From Amorphus orientalis (GTDB lineage Bacteria; Pseudomonadota; Alphaproteobacteria; Rhizobiales; Amorphaceae): a stretch of 64,000 bases of DNA. How positions within the stretch are numbered: the stretch's first letter is position 1; the number at the start of each line of letters is the position of its first letter. Shown piece by piece: positions 48,378 to 57,028 of this stretch. The stretch spans positions 310,001-374,000 of the forward strand of contig NZ_JAUSUL010000001.1 of assembly GCF_030814015.1 (NCBI RefSeq). Reading direction: 5' to 3'. Below the pieces are notes generated by a model. That model did no database searches. It saw only the letters and a program-made list of their open reading frames with translations, and had not been told where the DNA came from. The position numbers and the translations under genes are program-made.

Positions 48378-49568
48378 ATGAGTTTCGACGTCGGCACCCT
48401 CTACGCAGCGATGGTTCTGGTGTTCGCACTGGTCGGCCTGCTGCTGATCTGGGCCTGGATTCAGAAGGAGGGCGGCAACGCGCTGATCTGGTGGGCCGCG
48501 TCCTTTTTCGTGTCGACGTCCGGCGTCGTTCTCCTGGGGGACTGGGACGTGCTACCGGACCTCTGGTCCGTCGAAGTGGCGCTGTCGCTGCTGGTGCTCG
48601 GTCACGGACTGATCTGGGCGGGCGTGCGCTCGTTCGCGGGCCGAAGCATCCCGTGGTTCGGAATCCTCGGCGGGGCGATCGTCTGGATGATCGCGTACCA
48701 GACCCAGGAAGTGCAGGGCTCGACCGACGACCGGGTCGTGATCATGTCGCTGCTGGCGGCGCTCTACACGGCTGTGACGGCCTGGGAAGTCGCGCGCAGC
48801 GAGGCATTCGCGCTTCGCGCCGGCCGGGCCGCCTTCGGCCTTCTGGTCCTGCATGTCCTGTTGCTCGGCCTGCGGATCCCCGTGGCCGACGTCTTCCCGC
48901 TGCCGTTCCGGGAAACCAGCGTCGATCTGCATCTGGCGCTTCTGACCATCGAGCCGATGCTGTTCGCGGTGGCGCTCGGCTACATGCTCCTGGTCATGAC
49001 CCGGGAGCGGATGGAGCGGCGGGACCACATGGCGGCGCTGATCGATCCGCTGACGTCGATCCTGAACCGGCGCGGCTTCTTCGAGGCTGCGGGGCGGGTC
49101 CGGTCGCGGTCGATCAAGCATTCCGAGCCGATCGCCGCCCTGCTGCTCGATCTCGATCACTTCAAGCGGGTGAACGACACCCACGGCCATGCCGCGGGCG
49201 ACGAGGTCCTCCGGGCGTCCGTGGCGCGCATCCGCGAGACGCTGCGCACCCACGACGTCTTCGGGCGCATCGGAGGCGAGGAGTTCGCCGTGGTGTTCAG
49301 CGAGGTCGACGAGACGGACGCTCAGGCGTTCGCCGAGCGTCTGCGCGCGCGCCTTGCAGCCGAACCGGTCGTCTGGCGCGACGTTCCGATCGAGGTCAGC
49401 GTCAGCATCGGCGTGGCCGTTGCGGGCGCGAGCGAGAAGAGAGTGGAAGCGCTGCTGGAGGACGCGGACCGTGCCCTCTACGAAGCCAAACGGCGGGGAC
49501 GAAACTGTGTGGTGCTTGCCGATACCAGGCGGCGGCCGATCGACAAACCCGCCGGCGGGCCGGTCTGA
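48378..49568 (+). CDS. Membrane-bound diguanylate cyclase (GGDEF)
   Basis: A 396 aa protein with about six or seven hydrophobic helices in the first 210 residues (the first is at 9-27), joined to a C-terminal GGDEF domain. The domain shows LIDPLTSILNRRGFFE, ALLLDLDHFKRVNDTHGHAAGDEVL and the active-site motif RIGGEEFAVVF, so it should make cyclic-di-GMP. The inhibitory RxxD site is not obvious at the usual place. The hydrophobic domain is a presumed sensor with no recognised ligand. The ATG at 48378 is chosen because the first helix begins directly after it. Confidence 0.9.
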   Translation: MSFDVGTLYAAMVLVFALVGLLLIWAWIQKEGGNALIWWAASFFVSTSGVVLLGDWDVLPDLWSVEVALSLLVLGHGLIWAGVRSFAGRSIPWFGILGGAIVWMIAYQTQEVQGSTDDRVVIMSLLAALYTAVTAWEVARSEAFALRAGRAAFGLLVLHVLLLGLRIPVADVFPLPFRETSVDLHLALLTIEPMLFAVALGYMLLVMTRERMERRDHMAALIDPLTSILNRRGFFEAAGRVRSRSIKHSEPIAALLLDLDHFKRVNDTHGHAAGDEVLRASVARIRETLRTHDVFGRIGGEEFAVVFSEVDETDAQAFAERLRARLAAEPVVWRDVPIEVSVSIGVAVAGASEKRVEALLEDADRALYEAKRRGRNCVVLADTRRRPIDKPAGGPV

Positions 49569-49577
49569 CCGCCGGGA

Positions 49578-50735
49578 TCAGGACAGCTCGGCGATGAGCC
49601 CGCGCATGAAGGCCGTTCCGGCGTCGAGCTGGTCGACGGTCAGATATTCGTCCGGCTGGTGGGCCTGGTCGATGGAGCCGGGGCCGCACACCACCACGTC
49701 CCAGCCCGGTTCGCGGTATTGGCCCGCTTCGGTGCCATAGGAAACCGCATGGACGCCGTTGTCCCCGGTGATGCGCCGGCACAGGCTTTCCGCCTCGTTG
49801 CGGGGCTGCGGGACCAAGCCGGGGACGTGAGCCCGGATGGCGACTTTCACCCCGGCGTCGGGGTCGACCGCCTTCATCCGCGGTTCGATCGTCTCAGTGA
49901 CGTAGGCCCGGTAGCGGTCGAGATAGTCGTGCGGATCGTCGTCGGGAAGCGCCCTGATATCGGTGACGAAACTGCAGTCCCGGGCGACGATGTTGTGGGC
50001 CGTCCCGCCGTTGATCATGCCCGTATGGATCGTGGTGAAGGGCGGATCGAACGGGCAGTCGGCGACCGGGTTCGCCATGTTGTGGGCCAGCATGTCGTCG
50101 AGATAGGTGACCAGCCGCGCGGCGTTGGTGACGGCGGAGACGCCGAGATGGACCTGGCTGGAATGGACCGGCTTGCCGCGCACGTTGGTGGTGAACGAAA
50201 AGGTCGTCTTCTGGCCGGTGACGACGCGCATCGAGGTCGGTTCGCCCACGATGACGGCGGACGGGGGCGGGAGATGCGCGGCCATGTCGGCGATCATCGA
50301 CGGCGCCCCGAGACAGCCGACCTCCTCGTCATAGGAAAGCGCCAGATGGATCGGCCGCTCAAGTCCCGCCCCGGCCATTTCCGGCACCAGGGCGAGCGCG
50401 ATGGCGACGAACGCCTTCATGTCGGCGGTGCCGCGCCCGATCAGCCGGCCGTCCCGCTCGATCACAGTCCACGGATCGCTGGTCCACGGTTGGCTTTCCA
50501 CCGGCACAACGTCGGTATGGCCGGAGAGCACCACGCCCCCCGCGACCTTCGGTCCGATGGTGGCGTATAGGTTCGCCTTGTCGCCGTCCTTGTCGTAAAT
50601 GTAGGTGGCGTCGATCCCGTGCGCGGCGAGGTGAGTGCGGATGAATTCCAGAAGCGACAGGTTGCTTTCGCTCGACACGGTCGGGAAGGCAACGAGGCGG
50701 TCGAGCATCTCGCGCGCGGACAAGTCTGAGGACAC
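49578..50735 (-). CDS. Acetylornithine deacetylase (ArgE)/M20 family hydrolase
   Basis: A 385 aa M20 metallopeptidase-family deacylase, the usual ArgE length. Visible are LSGHTDVVPVESQPW (metal His and Asp) near residue 77, GRGTADMKAF near 102, LALSYDEEVGCLGAP with the catalytic Glu pair near 135, and a late His in the GPGSIDQAHQPDEYL motif. It may make ornithine from N-acetylornithine or act on another acyl-amino acid. The GTG start at 50735 has AAGGA seven bases ahead. It is divergent from the adenylate cyclase. Confidence 0.9.
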   Translation of the reverse strand: MSSDLSAREMLDRLVAFPTVSSESNLSLLEFIRTHLAAHGIDATYIYDKDGDKANLYATIGPKVAGGVVLSGHTDVVPVESQPWTSDPWTVIERDGRLIGRGTADMKAFVAIALALVPEMAGAGLERPIHLALSYDEEVGCLGAPSMIADMAAHLPPPSAVIVGEPTSMRVVTGQKTTFSFTTNVRGKPVHSSQVHLGVSAVTNAARLVTYLDDMLAHNMANPVADCPFDPPFTTIHTGMINGGTAHNIVARDCSFVTDIRALPDDDPHDYLDRYRAYVTETIEPRMKAVDPDAGVKVAIRAHVPGLVPQPRNEAESLCRRITGDNGVHAVSYGTEAGQYREPGWDVVVCGPGSIDQAHQPDEYLTVDQLDAGTAFMRGLIAELS

Positions 50736-50909
50736 GAGCTTTTCCTTGCAACCCGGGCACGGTGCCGGCGTTTTCTCTTCGCTTTCCGCCGCGCCTTGTC
50801 GCGATCGCGAAAGCTGCGCAGCGGCCGGTCGGGTGGATCTTCTGCCGCATGAGCGATGGGCAGGGACGACTCTATCCTCTTCTGGTCGTTGGCGGGAGGC
50901 CGTCGGACG

Positions 50910-52679
50910 GTGATCTCGATCTTTCGTGGCCGAAACCTTGCCCGCCGATCGCCGCTGGCCGCGACCGGCCCCGGCGCAGGCCACGTGCTGCAGCGCCTGC
51001 GGCTGGCAAGCGGTCTCGTCCTCTTCGCCTACGTGTTCATTCATTTCGTGGGCCATGCGCTCGGCATCGTTTCGCTCGCGTGGATGGATGCGGCCGCCTT
51101 CGTCCAGGATCTGATATGGCGCTCCGTTCCCGGCACTGTGCTGCTCTACGGCGCGCTTGCGACCCATGTGGTGCTGGTGCTGATCAAGGTGGCCCGGCGG
51201 CGCACGATCCGCATGCCGGTTTGGGAGGCACTCCAGATCATCCTGGGCCTGCTGATCCCGTTCTGGCTGGTGACCCATGTGGTGGGGACGCGGGGTCTCG
51301 AAGAAGTCTTCGGCATCGAGGACACCTATCGCAGCGTTCTCACACTGCTGTGGCCGGATCTGCTCGGCTTCCAGACGACGCTTATGCTGCTGGTCTGGGT
51401 CCACAGCTGCATCGGCCTCCATTTCTGGCTGCGGCTCAAGACCTGGTACGCGACGGCGGCCCCCTGGCTTCTCACGGTCGCAATCGGGATGCCGCTGCTT
51501 GCCAGCTGGGGATGGATCGAGGCCGCCCGCCGGCTGGCGCTGGCGGGGGAGCGCCAGAGCAACCTGACGGAGGAAGCGTTCCGGTGGTCGGCCGGTGTGG
51601 TGGAGACCACCCGCGTGATCTACGCGGTCTGCGCGATCCTGGCGCTGGTGATCATTCCGTTCGCTGCGGCCGCGCTCAGACGCGGGTGGAGCGGCATCCG
51701 TGTCACCTATCCGGGCGATCGGGTCATCTACACGCTGCCCGGCCCGACGCTTCTCGAGATCAGCCGCTCCGGACAGATCCCGCACGCCTCCGTCTGCGGT
51801 GGCCGGGCGCGCTGCTCCACCTGCCGCACGCGCATCCTCGCGGGGGGCGACAAGCTTCCGCCGCCCAGGCCGACCGAGGCGCGCGTGCTGGAACGGATCG
51901 ACGCGGCGGAGGATGTGCGTCTTGCCTGCCAGGTGCGGCCACGCTCCGACATCAGCGTCCAGCCGCTGTTTCCGACCCGCGAGACGTCCGCGCCGCTCGA
52001 AGCGGCGTCGGAGAGCTACCGCTGGGGGGTCGAGCAGCGTGCGGCGATCCTGTTCGTCGACATGCGCGGCTTTACCGCCTTGTCGGAACAGCGCCTGCCC
52101 TATGACGTGGTCTATCTGCTCAACGAATATCTGAACACCATGAGCGCCGCGGTCCGCGCGAACGGCGGCTACGTGGACAAGTATATCGGCGATGCGGTCA
52201 TGGCGATCTTCGGCATTTCGGAGGGCGAGGAGGCCGGTTGCGGCATGGCGCTGTCGGCGGCGGGCGACATGGTGCGCGGACTTGAACGGCTGAACCGGAC
52301 GTTCGCGCAGCACCTGTCCGAGCCGCTGCGGATCGGGATCGGGATTCACGCCGGGCCGGTGGTGCTCGGACGAGTGGGCGCGATCGAGGACAAGCGCATC
52401 CAGGGCCTGACCGCGCTCGGCGACACGGTGAACACGGCCAGCCGTCTGGAGGCGGCGACCAAGGAACTCGGGACCACGCTGGTCTTCTCCGAGGCCGTCG
52501 CCAAGGCGGCGGCTGCGGACGTGTCGGCGGCCCGGGCCACGGAACTGACGGTGCGCGGGCGTGTCGACGCGCTCAAGGTCTACGCGGTCGACGATCCGAC
52601 GAGCTATTCGCGCGCAAATGTGCGTGCGTCCAAGGGGCACGCGGGCCGTCTCTGGCGTTGGGTTCGCAAGGCGAGCTAA
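50910..52679 (+). CDS. Adenylate cyclase with six-helix His-rich membrane anchor and 2Fe-2S domain (CyaC-like)
   Basis: A 589 aa protein with three parts. Part one (about 30-275) has six helices with several His inside or near them, such as FIHFVGHALG, ATHVVLVL, LVTHVVG and WVHSCIGLHFW, like the diheme-b anchors of succinate dehydrogenase. Part two (about 285-370) is a ferredoxin domain with CGGRARCSTC (CX5CX2C) and a later Cys in VRLACQV. Part three is a class III cyclase: AAILFVDMRGFTALSE, YIGDAVMAIFG (two metal Asp) and ALGDTVNTASRLEAA. The quinone-responsive CyaC of Sinorhizobium is a related anchor-cyclase type known to me. The GTG at 50910 is the best start but has only a distant GGGAGG. 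Confidence 0.9.
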   Translation: MISIFRGRNLARRSPLAATGPGAGHVLQRLRLASGLVLFAYVFIHFVGHALGIVSLAWMDAAAFVQDLIWRSVPGTVLLYGALATHVVLVLIKVARRRTIRMPVWEALQIILGLLIPFWLVTHVVGTRGLEEVFGIEDTYRSVLTLLWPDLLGFQTTLMLLVWVHSCIGLHFWLRLKTWYATAAPWLLTVAIGMPLLASWGWIEAARRLALAGERQSNLTEEAFRWSAGVVETTRVIYAVCAILALVIIPFAAAALRRGWSGIRVTYPGDRVIYTLPGPTLLEISRSGQIPHASVCGGRARCSTCRTRILAGGDKLPPPRPTEARVLERIDAAEDVRLACQVRPRSDISVQPLFPTRETSAPLEAASESYRWGVEQRAAILFVDMRGFTALSEQRLPYDVVYLLNEYLNTMSAAVRANGGYVDKYIGDAVMAIFGISEGEEAGCGMALSAAGDMVRGLERLNRTFAQHLSEPLRIGIGIHAGPVVLGRVGAIEDKRIQGLTALGDTVNTASRLEAATKELGTTLVFSEAVAKAAAADVSAARATELTVRGRVDALKVYAVDDPTSYSRANVRASKGHAGRLWRWVRKAS

Positions 52680-52694
52680 TCCGGTCGGACGGGT

Positions 52695-53519
52695 TCACTC
52701 CGGCCCGACGCGGGCGAGCCGGGTGACGTCGAACCGGTGCATGTCGGCCAGAAGCTCGATGATGCCGCCGGCGGCATGGTCCAGGGCGATCCGGCCCTTT
52801 TCGGCGCTGGCTGCGGCCGCGTTGCCCACGGCGCCCGACGGGTGGAGATCCTGGGCCATCCAGCCGAAGCCGGTCGGCCCGTGGGCGCGCAGATGGTCGA
52901 ATTCCTCGATGAAATCGAGCTGGGTGGACCGGAAGTCCCGGGCCTGGTCTATGCGGACTTGGTCCGGCCTGAGGTGCAGCATGACCGAGGTCTCCAGATC
53001 GTGGCCGTGGATGCCGTAGACCGCTTCTTCCGGATCGAAGACGCCTTCGGGCGTCGCGAATCGGAACCATCCGGTGTGGACCGCAAGCATCCCGAACCGG
53101 ACGCGCAGCTCCCGGATCACCACGTCGATCAGCGGCACGTTGCCCCCATGGGCATTCAGGATCAGGAGTTTTCGCACGCCGGCGCGGTGGACGCTTTCGC
53201 CGATCTCGATCCAGGCCCGGATCACCGTGTCCCAGGAGAGCGTGAGCGTACCGGGCGAGGCGATGTGCTCGTTCGATTTGCCGATTGCCTGCACCGGAAG
53301 CATGGTCACCGGAAGATCGTCCGGCAGGCGCTCCACCACGCGGGCCACCACGCCCTCGGCGATGGCGGCATCGGTCGACACCGGCAGGTGGGGGCCGTGC
53401 TGTTCGATCGCCGCGACCGGCAAAACCGCAATCCAGGAGGAGGTCTCGGCCGCCGCGAAGGTCTCGGTGGTCATGTCGGCCCAGTAACGGGCCGGTACGG
53501 GAGTGGGCTGGTGCGCCAT
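52695..53519 (-). CDS. Creatininase (creatinine amidohydrolase) family protein
   Basis: A 274 aa metal-dependent amidohydrolase. The metal-binding motifs are VLPVAAIEQHGPHLPVSTDA (Glu and His near residues 38-42, and Asp), ILNAHGGN near 122 (His) and GIHGHDLETSVML near 168 (Glu). The family includes creatininase and formamidopyrimidine or mycofactocin peptidases, which open cyclic amides or small formamides. It is 56 bp downstream of a Rid gene on the same strand and both are divergent from the NMT1-type importer operon, consistent with use of a cyclic nitrogen compound. Confidence 0.88.
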   Translation of the reverse strand: MAHQPTPVPARYWADMTTETFAAAETSSWIAVLPVAAIEQHGPHLPVSTDAAIAEGVVARVVERLPDDLPVTMLPVQAIGKSNEHIASPGTLTLSWDTVIRAWIEIGESVHRAGVRKLLILNAHGGNVPLIDVVIRELRVRFGMLAVHTGWFRFATPEGVFDPEEAVYGIHGHDLETSVMLHLRPDQVRIDQARDFRSTQLDFIEEFDHLRAHGPTGFGWMAQDLHPSGAVGNAAAASAEKGRIALDHAAGGIIELLADMHRFDVTRLARVGPE

Positions 53520-53575
53520 GGTGGGTCCGAGGGCTGGTGAAAGGGGCGGGGGCGAGGGTGGCGGGCGCGTCGTCG

Positions 53576-53971
53576 TCAGGAAGCTGTCCTTGCGGCCGCC
53601 ATGGCCTCGACCTCGACCTTGAATTCCGGTCGCGAGAAGCCCGAGACGATCATCAGCGTCGAGGCCGCAATGTGGGATCCGATGAACCGGTCGCGGGCGC
53701 GCATGTATCCGGCGAGGCAGCTCCGGTCGACCACATAGGCGTTGAGACGGACGATGTCGCTCACCGCCATGTCGGCTGAGCGGAGGATCTCGGCGATGTT
53801 GGCGAAACAGATCTCCGCCTGCGCCTCGACATCTTCAGGGACGCTGCCGTCGGTCGAGGCGCCGAGCTGGCCGGAGCACACGAGCATCCGGTGGCCCTCC
53901 GGGATCTCGATCCCGTGGGCATAGTTGGCGAAGGGCGCGCGAATGGTCGGAGGCGTGTGGTTGTGCAGCAC
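53576..53971 (-). CDS. RidA/YjgF family protein
   Basis: A 131 aa Rid-family protein. Recognisable parts are MLVCSGQLGASTDGSVPEDVEAQAEICFANIAEILRSA, the DIVRLNAYVVDRSCLAGYM helix and the final EFKVEVEAMAAAR with the terminal strand of the trimer. Family members hydrolyse reactive enamines or imines or amino-acrylate derivatives; the conserved Arg of the strict RidA group is not clear here, so it is more likely a pathway-specific member such as those next to pyrimidine or other N-heterocycle catabolic genes. The start is GTG at 53971. It shares its upstream region with the sigma-54 operon. Confidence 0.85.
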   Translation of the reverse strand: MLHNHTPPTIRAPFANYAHGIEIPEGHRMLVCSGQLGASTDGSVPEDVEAQAEICFANIAEILRSADMAVSDIVRLNAYVVDRSCLAGYMRARDRFIGSHIAASTLMIVSGFSRPEFKVEVEAMAAARTAS

Positions 53972-54163
53972 GGCGGACGCGACGCTCCCTCGTTGAACGG
54001 CCGGACAAGTACATCGGAGCGAACGTAAAGGCTTTCGCAGCGCGGGGGAATGCGGTCGGCGGCGTGTGGGGTCAGGTTCGCAGTTGTCGTCCGGCGGCCG
54101 GGCCCTATCTCGAAACGAACCGGCGTCGACCGGACTTTAGCCATGGCGCTTTTCTGTGCGATC

Positions 54164-54179
54164 TGGCATGACGGTTGCA
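54164..54179 (+). promoter_or_regulatory. Sigma-54 (RpoN) promoter, TGGCATGACGGTTGCA
   Basis: GG of the -24 element (54165-54166) and GC of the -12 element (54177-54178) are separated by exactly ten bases, and the rest matches TGGCAYG-N4-TTGCW. Transcription would start near 54190, about 70 bases before the ATG of the NMT1-like gene. Sigma-54 dependence implies an enhancer-binding activator such as NtrC, which is not in the window. Confidence 0.68.
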
Positions 54180-54205
54180 GTTTCGCCGAGGGGAGCCGCG
54201 CGGGC

Positions 54206-54244
54206 CGGACGCTTGTCCGAAAGCCGGGTGGCCGGGGACAAGCG
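54206..54244 (+). ncRNA. Leader RNA with two mutually exclusive hairpins (candidate regulatory element)
   Basis: CGCTTGTCC (54210-54218) pairs perfectly with GGACAAGCG (54236-54244), a nine-base stem with a 17-base loop ending 16 bases before the ATG. The same 5' part can instead form CGGAC-GCTT-GTCCG (54206-54219), which excludes the first. The ribosome-binding sequence AAGGA follows the stem directly. This looks like a switch. NMT1-motif RNAs (xanthine riboswitches) occur upstream of NMT1/THI5-like genes, but I cannot confirm their conserved junction here. Confidence 0.42.
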
Positions 54245-54260
54245 AAGGACATCCGAACTC

Positions 54261-55286
54261 ATGACACGCGCAAATGCTTCCGCGACATCCGTTCTGTCAG
54301 CCGCAGTGGCTCTGGTTGCGCTGCCCGCCGCGGCCGTGGCCCAGGAACAGGTGTCCTTCGGGACGAACTGGCTGCCTCAGGCAGAGCACGGCGGCTACTA
54401 TCAGGCGGTCGCCGACGGCACCTACGAGGACTGCGGCCTGGAAGTGACCATCCTGCCCGGCGGTCCGCAGGTGAACAACCGGGCCCTGCTGCTCGCTGGC
54501 AAGATCCAGTTCCATATGGGCGGCAATCTGATTCAGGCGTTTTCCGCGATCGAGCAGGACATTCCGCTGAAAGTGGTCGCGGCGCACTTCCAGAAGGAAC
54601 CGCAGGTTCTGATGACCCATCCGGACCAGGGCCTGGACACCTGGGAGAGCTTGAAGGACATCAAGCTCCTGATGGGGGACAACGGGTTCCAGTCCTATTA
54701 TCAGTGGATGATCGCCGCCTACGGCTTCTCCGCCGATCAGCGCGAGCCCTACACGTTCAACCCGGCCCCGTTCGTCGCCAATCCGCGGGTGGGGCAGCAG
54801 GGCTATGTGACGTCCGAACCCTACGCGATCGAGCAGGTCGGCGGCTTCGTGCCCAACATCTTCCTTCTCGCCGATTACGGCTTCGACACCTACGCAACCA
54901 CTGTCGAGGTGATGACCGAGACGATCGAGGAGAACCCGGAAGCGGTGCAGTGCTTCGTCGATGGGTCTGCGATCGGCTGGACCAATTATCTCTACGGCGA
55001 TCCGTCGGCCGGCGACGAACTCATCCTGGCCGCCAATCCGGAAATGACCCCGGAGCAGCTCGCCTTCTCGCGGGAGAAAATGAGGGAGTACGGCATCGTC
55101 GATTCCGGCGATTCGCTCGAACTCGGCATCGGCGCGATGACGGAAGAGCGCTACAACAGCTTCTACGAGAAGATGGTGGATGCCGGTGTCGTGCCGGATG
55201 GCCTCGACGTGGACTCTTCCTATACGCTGGAGTTCGTCAACAAGGGGGTCGGTCTCGACCTCCGCAAGTCACTGACCGGAGAATGA
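54261..55286 (+). CDS. NMT1/THI5-like ABC transporter substrate-binding protein
   Basis: A 341 aa periplasmic binding protein. The signal peptide ends near AVAQ (residue 23). The mature start VSFGTNWLPQAEHGGYYQAVADGTYEDCGLEVTILPGGPQVNNRALLLAGKIQFHMG is the NMT1/THI5 signature, in which TNWLPQAEHGG contacts the pyrimidine or other flat ligand. Members bind thiamine pyrimidine precursors, riboflavin, sulfonates, purines or similar compounds. AAGGA precedes the ATG at 54261 by about eleven bases. It opens an operon with an ATPase and permease and with catabolic genes, so it probably imports the substrate of the downstream amidohydrolase. Confidence 0.92.
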   Translation: MTRANASATSVLSAAVALVALPAAAVAQEQVSFGTNWLPQAEHGGYYQAVADGTYEDCGLEVTILPGGPQVNNRALLLAGKIQFHMGGNLIQAFSAIEQDIPLKVVAAHFQKEPQVLMTHPDQGLDTWESLKDIKLLMGDNGFQSYYQWMIAAYGFSADQREPYTFNPAPFVANPRVGQQGYVTSEPYAIEQVGGFVPNIFLLADYGFDTYATTVEVMTETIEENPEAVQCFVDGSAIGWTNYLYGDPSAGDELILAANPEMTPEQLAFSREKMREYGIVDSGDSLELGIGAMTEERYNSFYEKMVDAGVVPDGLDVDSSYTLEFVNKGVGLDLRKSLTGE

Positions 55287-55347
55287 GCCGCCGGACAATC
55301 GCACCAACCGGCGCAACGGGGTGGATAGTGGCGCAAGGAACGGTTGA

Positions 55348-56145
55348 ATGATCCGGACTGCGGCGGCTTCGGCCGACCGGGCGAGTGAGAGCGCGGTCGC
55401 CCTGCGCGGGGTGACGAAGACGTTTCCCGGCGGCGTGACGGCCGTTCGCCACGTCGATCTGGATGTCCGCCAGGGCGAATTCCTGAGCCTTCTCGGGCCG
55501 TCCGGGTGCGGCAAGTCCACCGTCCTGCGCATGGTCGCCGGGCTCGCGTCGCCAAGTTCCGGACAGATCCTGCATCCCCATGATGCGAAAGCCCGCGACG
55601 TCGGCTTCGTGTTCCAGGAACCCACCCTGATGCCCTGGGCCAGCGCGTTTTCGAACGTATGGCTGCCCCTGCGGCTCAAGGGCGTCTCGAAGCGGGCGGC
55701 GGAAGCGCGCGTGATGTCGGCGCTCGAAGGCGTCGGGCTCGCCGACTTCGCCCACTCCTATCCGCGGGAACTGTCCGGCGGCATGCGCATGCGCGTCTCG
55801 CTGGCCCGCGCGCTGGTCACGGAGCCGAGCCTCCTTCTGCTCGACGAGCCGTTCGCGGCGCTGGACGAGATCACCCGCTTCAAGCTGAACAACGACCTCC
55901 TTGAGCTCTGGCAGCGGCACGGCTTCACTGTGGTGTTCGTCACCCACTCGGTGTTCGAATCCGTTTATCTGTCGAGCCGGATCGCGGTCATGGCAGCGCG
56001 GCCGGGCCGGATCCTGCGCACGCTCTCCATCGACGAGCCCTATCCGCGCCAAGATGCCTTCCGCACCAGCGAAGCCTATGCTGGCTTCTGCCGGGAGACG
56101 TCGGACGCGCTGGCCCAGGCCATGGCCGCGGACGCGGTGGCCTGA
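55348..56145 (+). CDS. ABC transporter ATP-binding protein (SsuB/TauB/ThiZ-like)
   Basis: A 265 aa ATPase of the nitrate/sulfonate/thiamine-precursor type. Walker A is GPSGCGKST near residue 50, the Q-loop FVFQEPTLMPW near 93, the signature LSGGMRMRVSLARAL near 137, and Walker B LLLLDEPFAALDE near 160, followed by a switch His in VTHSVFES. AAGGAA precedes the ATG. It belongs to the NMT1 operon and energises uptake with the permease encoded 26 bp downstream. Confidence 0.95.
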   Translation: MIRTAAASADRASESAVALRGVTKTFPGGVTAVRHVDLDVRQGEFLSLLGPSGCGKSTVLRMVAGLASPSSGQILHPHDAKARDVGFVFQEPTLMPWASAFSNVWLPLRLKGVSKRAAEARVMSALEGVGLADFAHSYPRELSGGMRMRVSLARALVTEPSLLLLDEPFAALDEITRFKLNNDLLELWQRHGFTVVFVTHSVFESVYLSSRIAVMAARPGRILRTLSIDEPYPRQDAFRTSEAYAGFCRETSDALAQAMAADAVA

Positions 56146-56171
56146 GGTGAGCGGACAGCAGAGGGCCCGCC

Positions 56172-57026
56172 GTGTCGCAAGCTGAAGCCGACGACAGTGT
56201 TGCCTGGGCCGCAGCCCAGGAGGCGAACACCCGGAACAACCGCCGCGCGCGGCTGGCGCGGGTCGGGCTGCCCTTCCTGCTGTTCGTGCTCCTGATCGCC
56301 GGCTGGCATTTCCTGGTCGTGATCAACGAGATCCCGGCCTACATCCTGCCCGGCCCCGGCACTGTCCTGACGACGCTGATCAAGGACTGGCCGATCCTTT
56401 CCCAGTCCATGATCAACACGCTGGCGATTACCGGGCTCGCCCTCGTGGTGGCGACGCTGGGCGGCGTCGGTCTGGCGATCCTGTTTTCCCAGTCGCGGCT
56501 GGTGGAATATTCGCTGTTTCCCTACGCCGTCGTTCTCCAGGTCACTCCGGTGGTGGCCGTTTTTCCGCTGATCAACATCTATGTGGAGAACACGGTCGCC
56601 AAGCTCCTGATCTGTGCCTGGATCATCGCCTTCTTCCCGATCCTGTCCAACACGACGCTGGGGCTGAATTCGGCCGACCGCAACCTGCACAATCTGTTCG
56701 CCCTCTACGGGGCGAGCCGCTGGCAGACCCTGCGCCATCTGCAGCTTCCTGCCGCCATGCCCTATTTCCTGGGCGGTCTGCGGATCGCGGGCGGACTGTC
56801 CCTGGTCGGCGCGGTGGTGGCGGAGTTCGTGGCCGGCACCGCCGGCTTCGGGTCGGGGCTTGCCTTCCGGATCATCGAGGCCGGCTACCGGCTGAACATT
56901 CCGCGCATGTTCGCCGCGATCATTCTCATCTCCGTGGCCGGCATCATGATCTATCTGGTGCTCAGCCTCGTTTCCCACCTGATCCTGCGCAAATGGCACG
57001 AGAGCGCGCTGGACCGGGAGAAATAG
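56172..57026 (+). CDS. ABC transporter permease (SsuC/TauC-like)
   Basis: A 284 aa permease with about six or seven helices, the first at residues 31-50 (GLPFLLFVLLIAGWHFLVV). The EAA-type coupling loop is around LFALYGASRWQTLRHLQLPAAMPYFLGGLRIAGGLSL near 180-210. It starts with GTG (56172) and partners the ATPase and NMT1-like binding protein. Its stop is two bases before the amidohydrolase start, so the transporter and catabolic genes are one unit. Confidence 0.93.
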   Translation: MSQAEADDSVAWAAAQEANTRNNRRARLARVGLPFLLFVLLIAGWHFLVVINEIPAYILPGPGTVLTTLIKDWPILSQSMINTLAITGLALVVATLGGVGLAILFSQSRLVEYSLFPYAVVLQVTPVVAVFPLINIYVENTVAKLLICAWIIAFFPILSNTTLGLNSADRNLHNLFALYGASRWQTLRHLQLPAAMPYFLGGLRIAGGLSLVGAVVAEFVAGTAGFGSGLAFRIIEAGYRLNIPRMFAAIILISVAGIMIYLVLSLVSHLILRKWHESALDREK

Positions 57027-57028
57027 GT

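Noticed and set aside
48151-48381. A 76-codon ORF before the diguanylate cyclase
   Set aside because: No Shine-Dalgarno of note, basic low-complexity product, no family resemblance.
53972-54260. TPP riboswitch before the NMT1/THI5-like gene
   Set aside because: The conserved CUGAGA and the ACCUGAUCUGGAUAAUGCC-type segments are not present.
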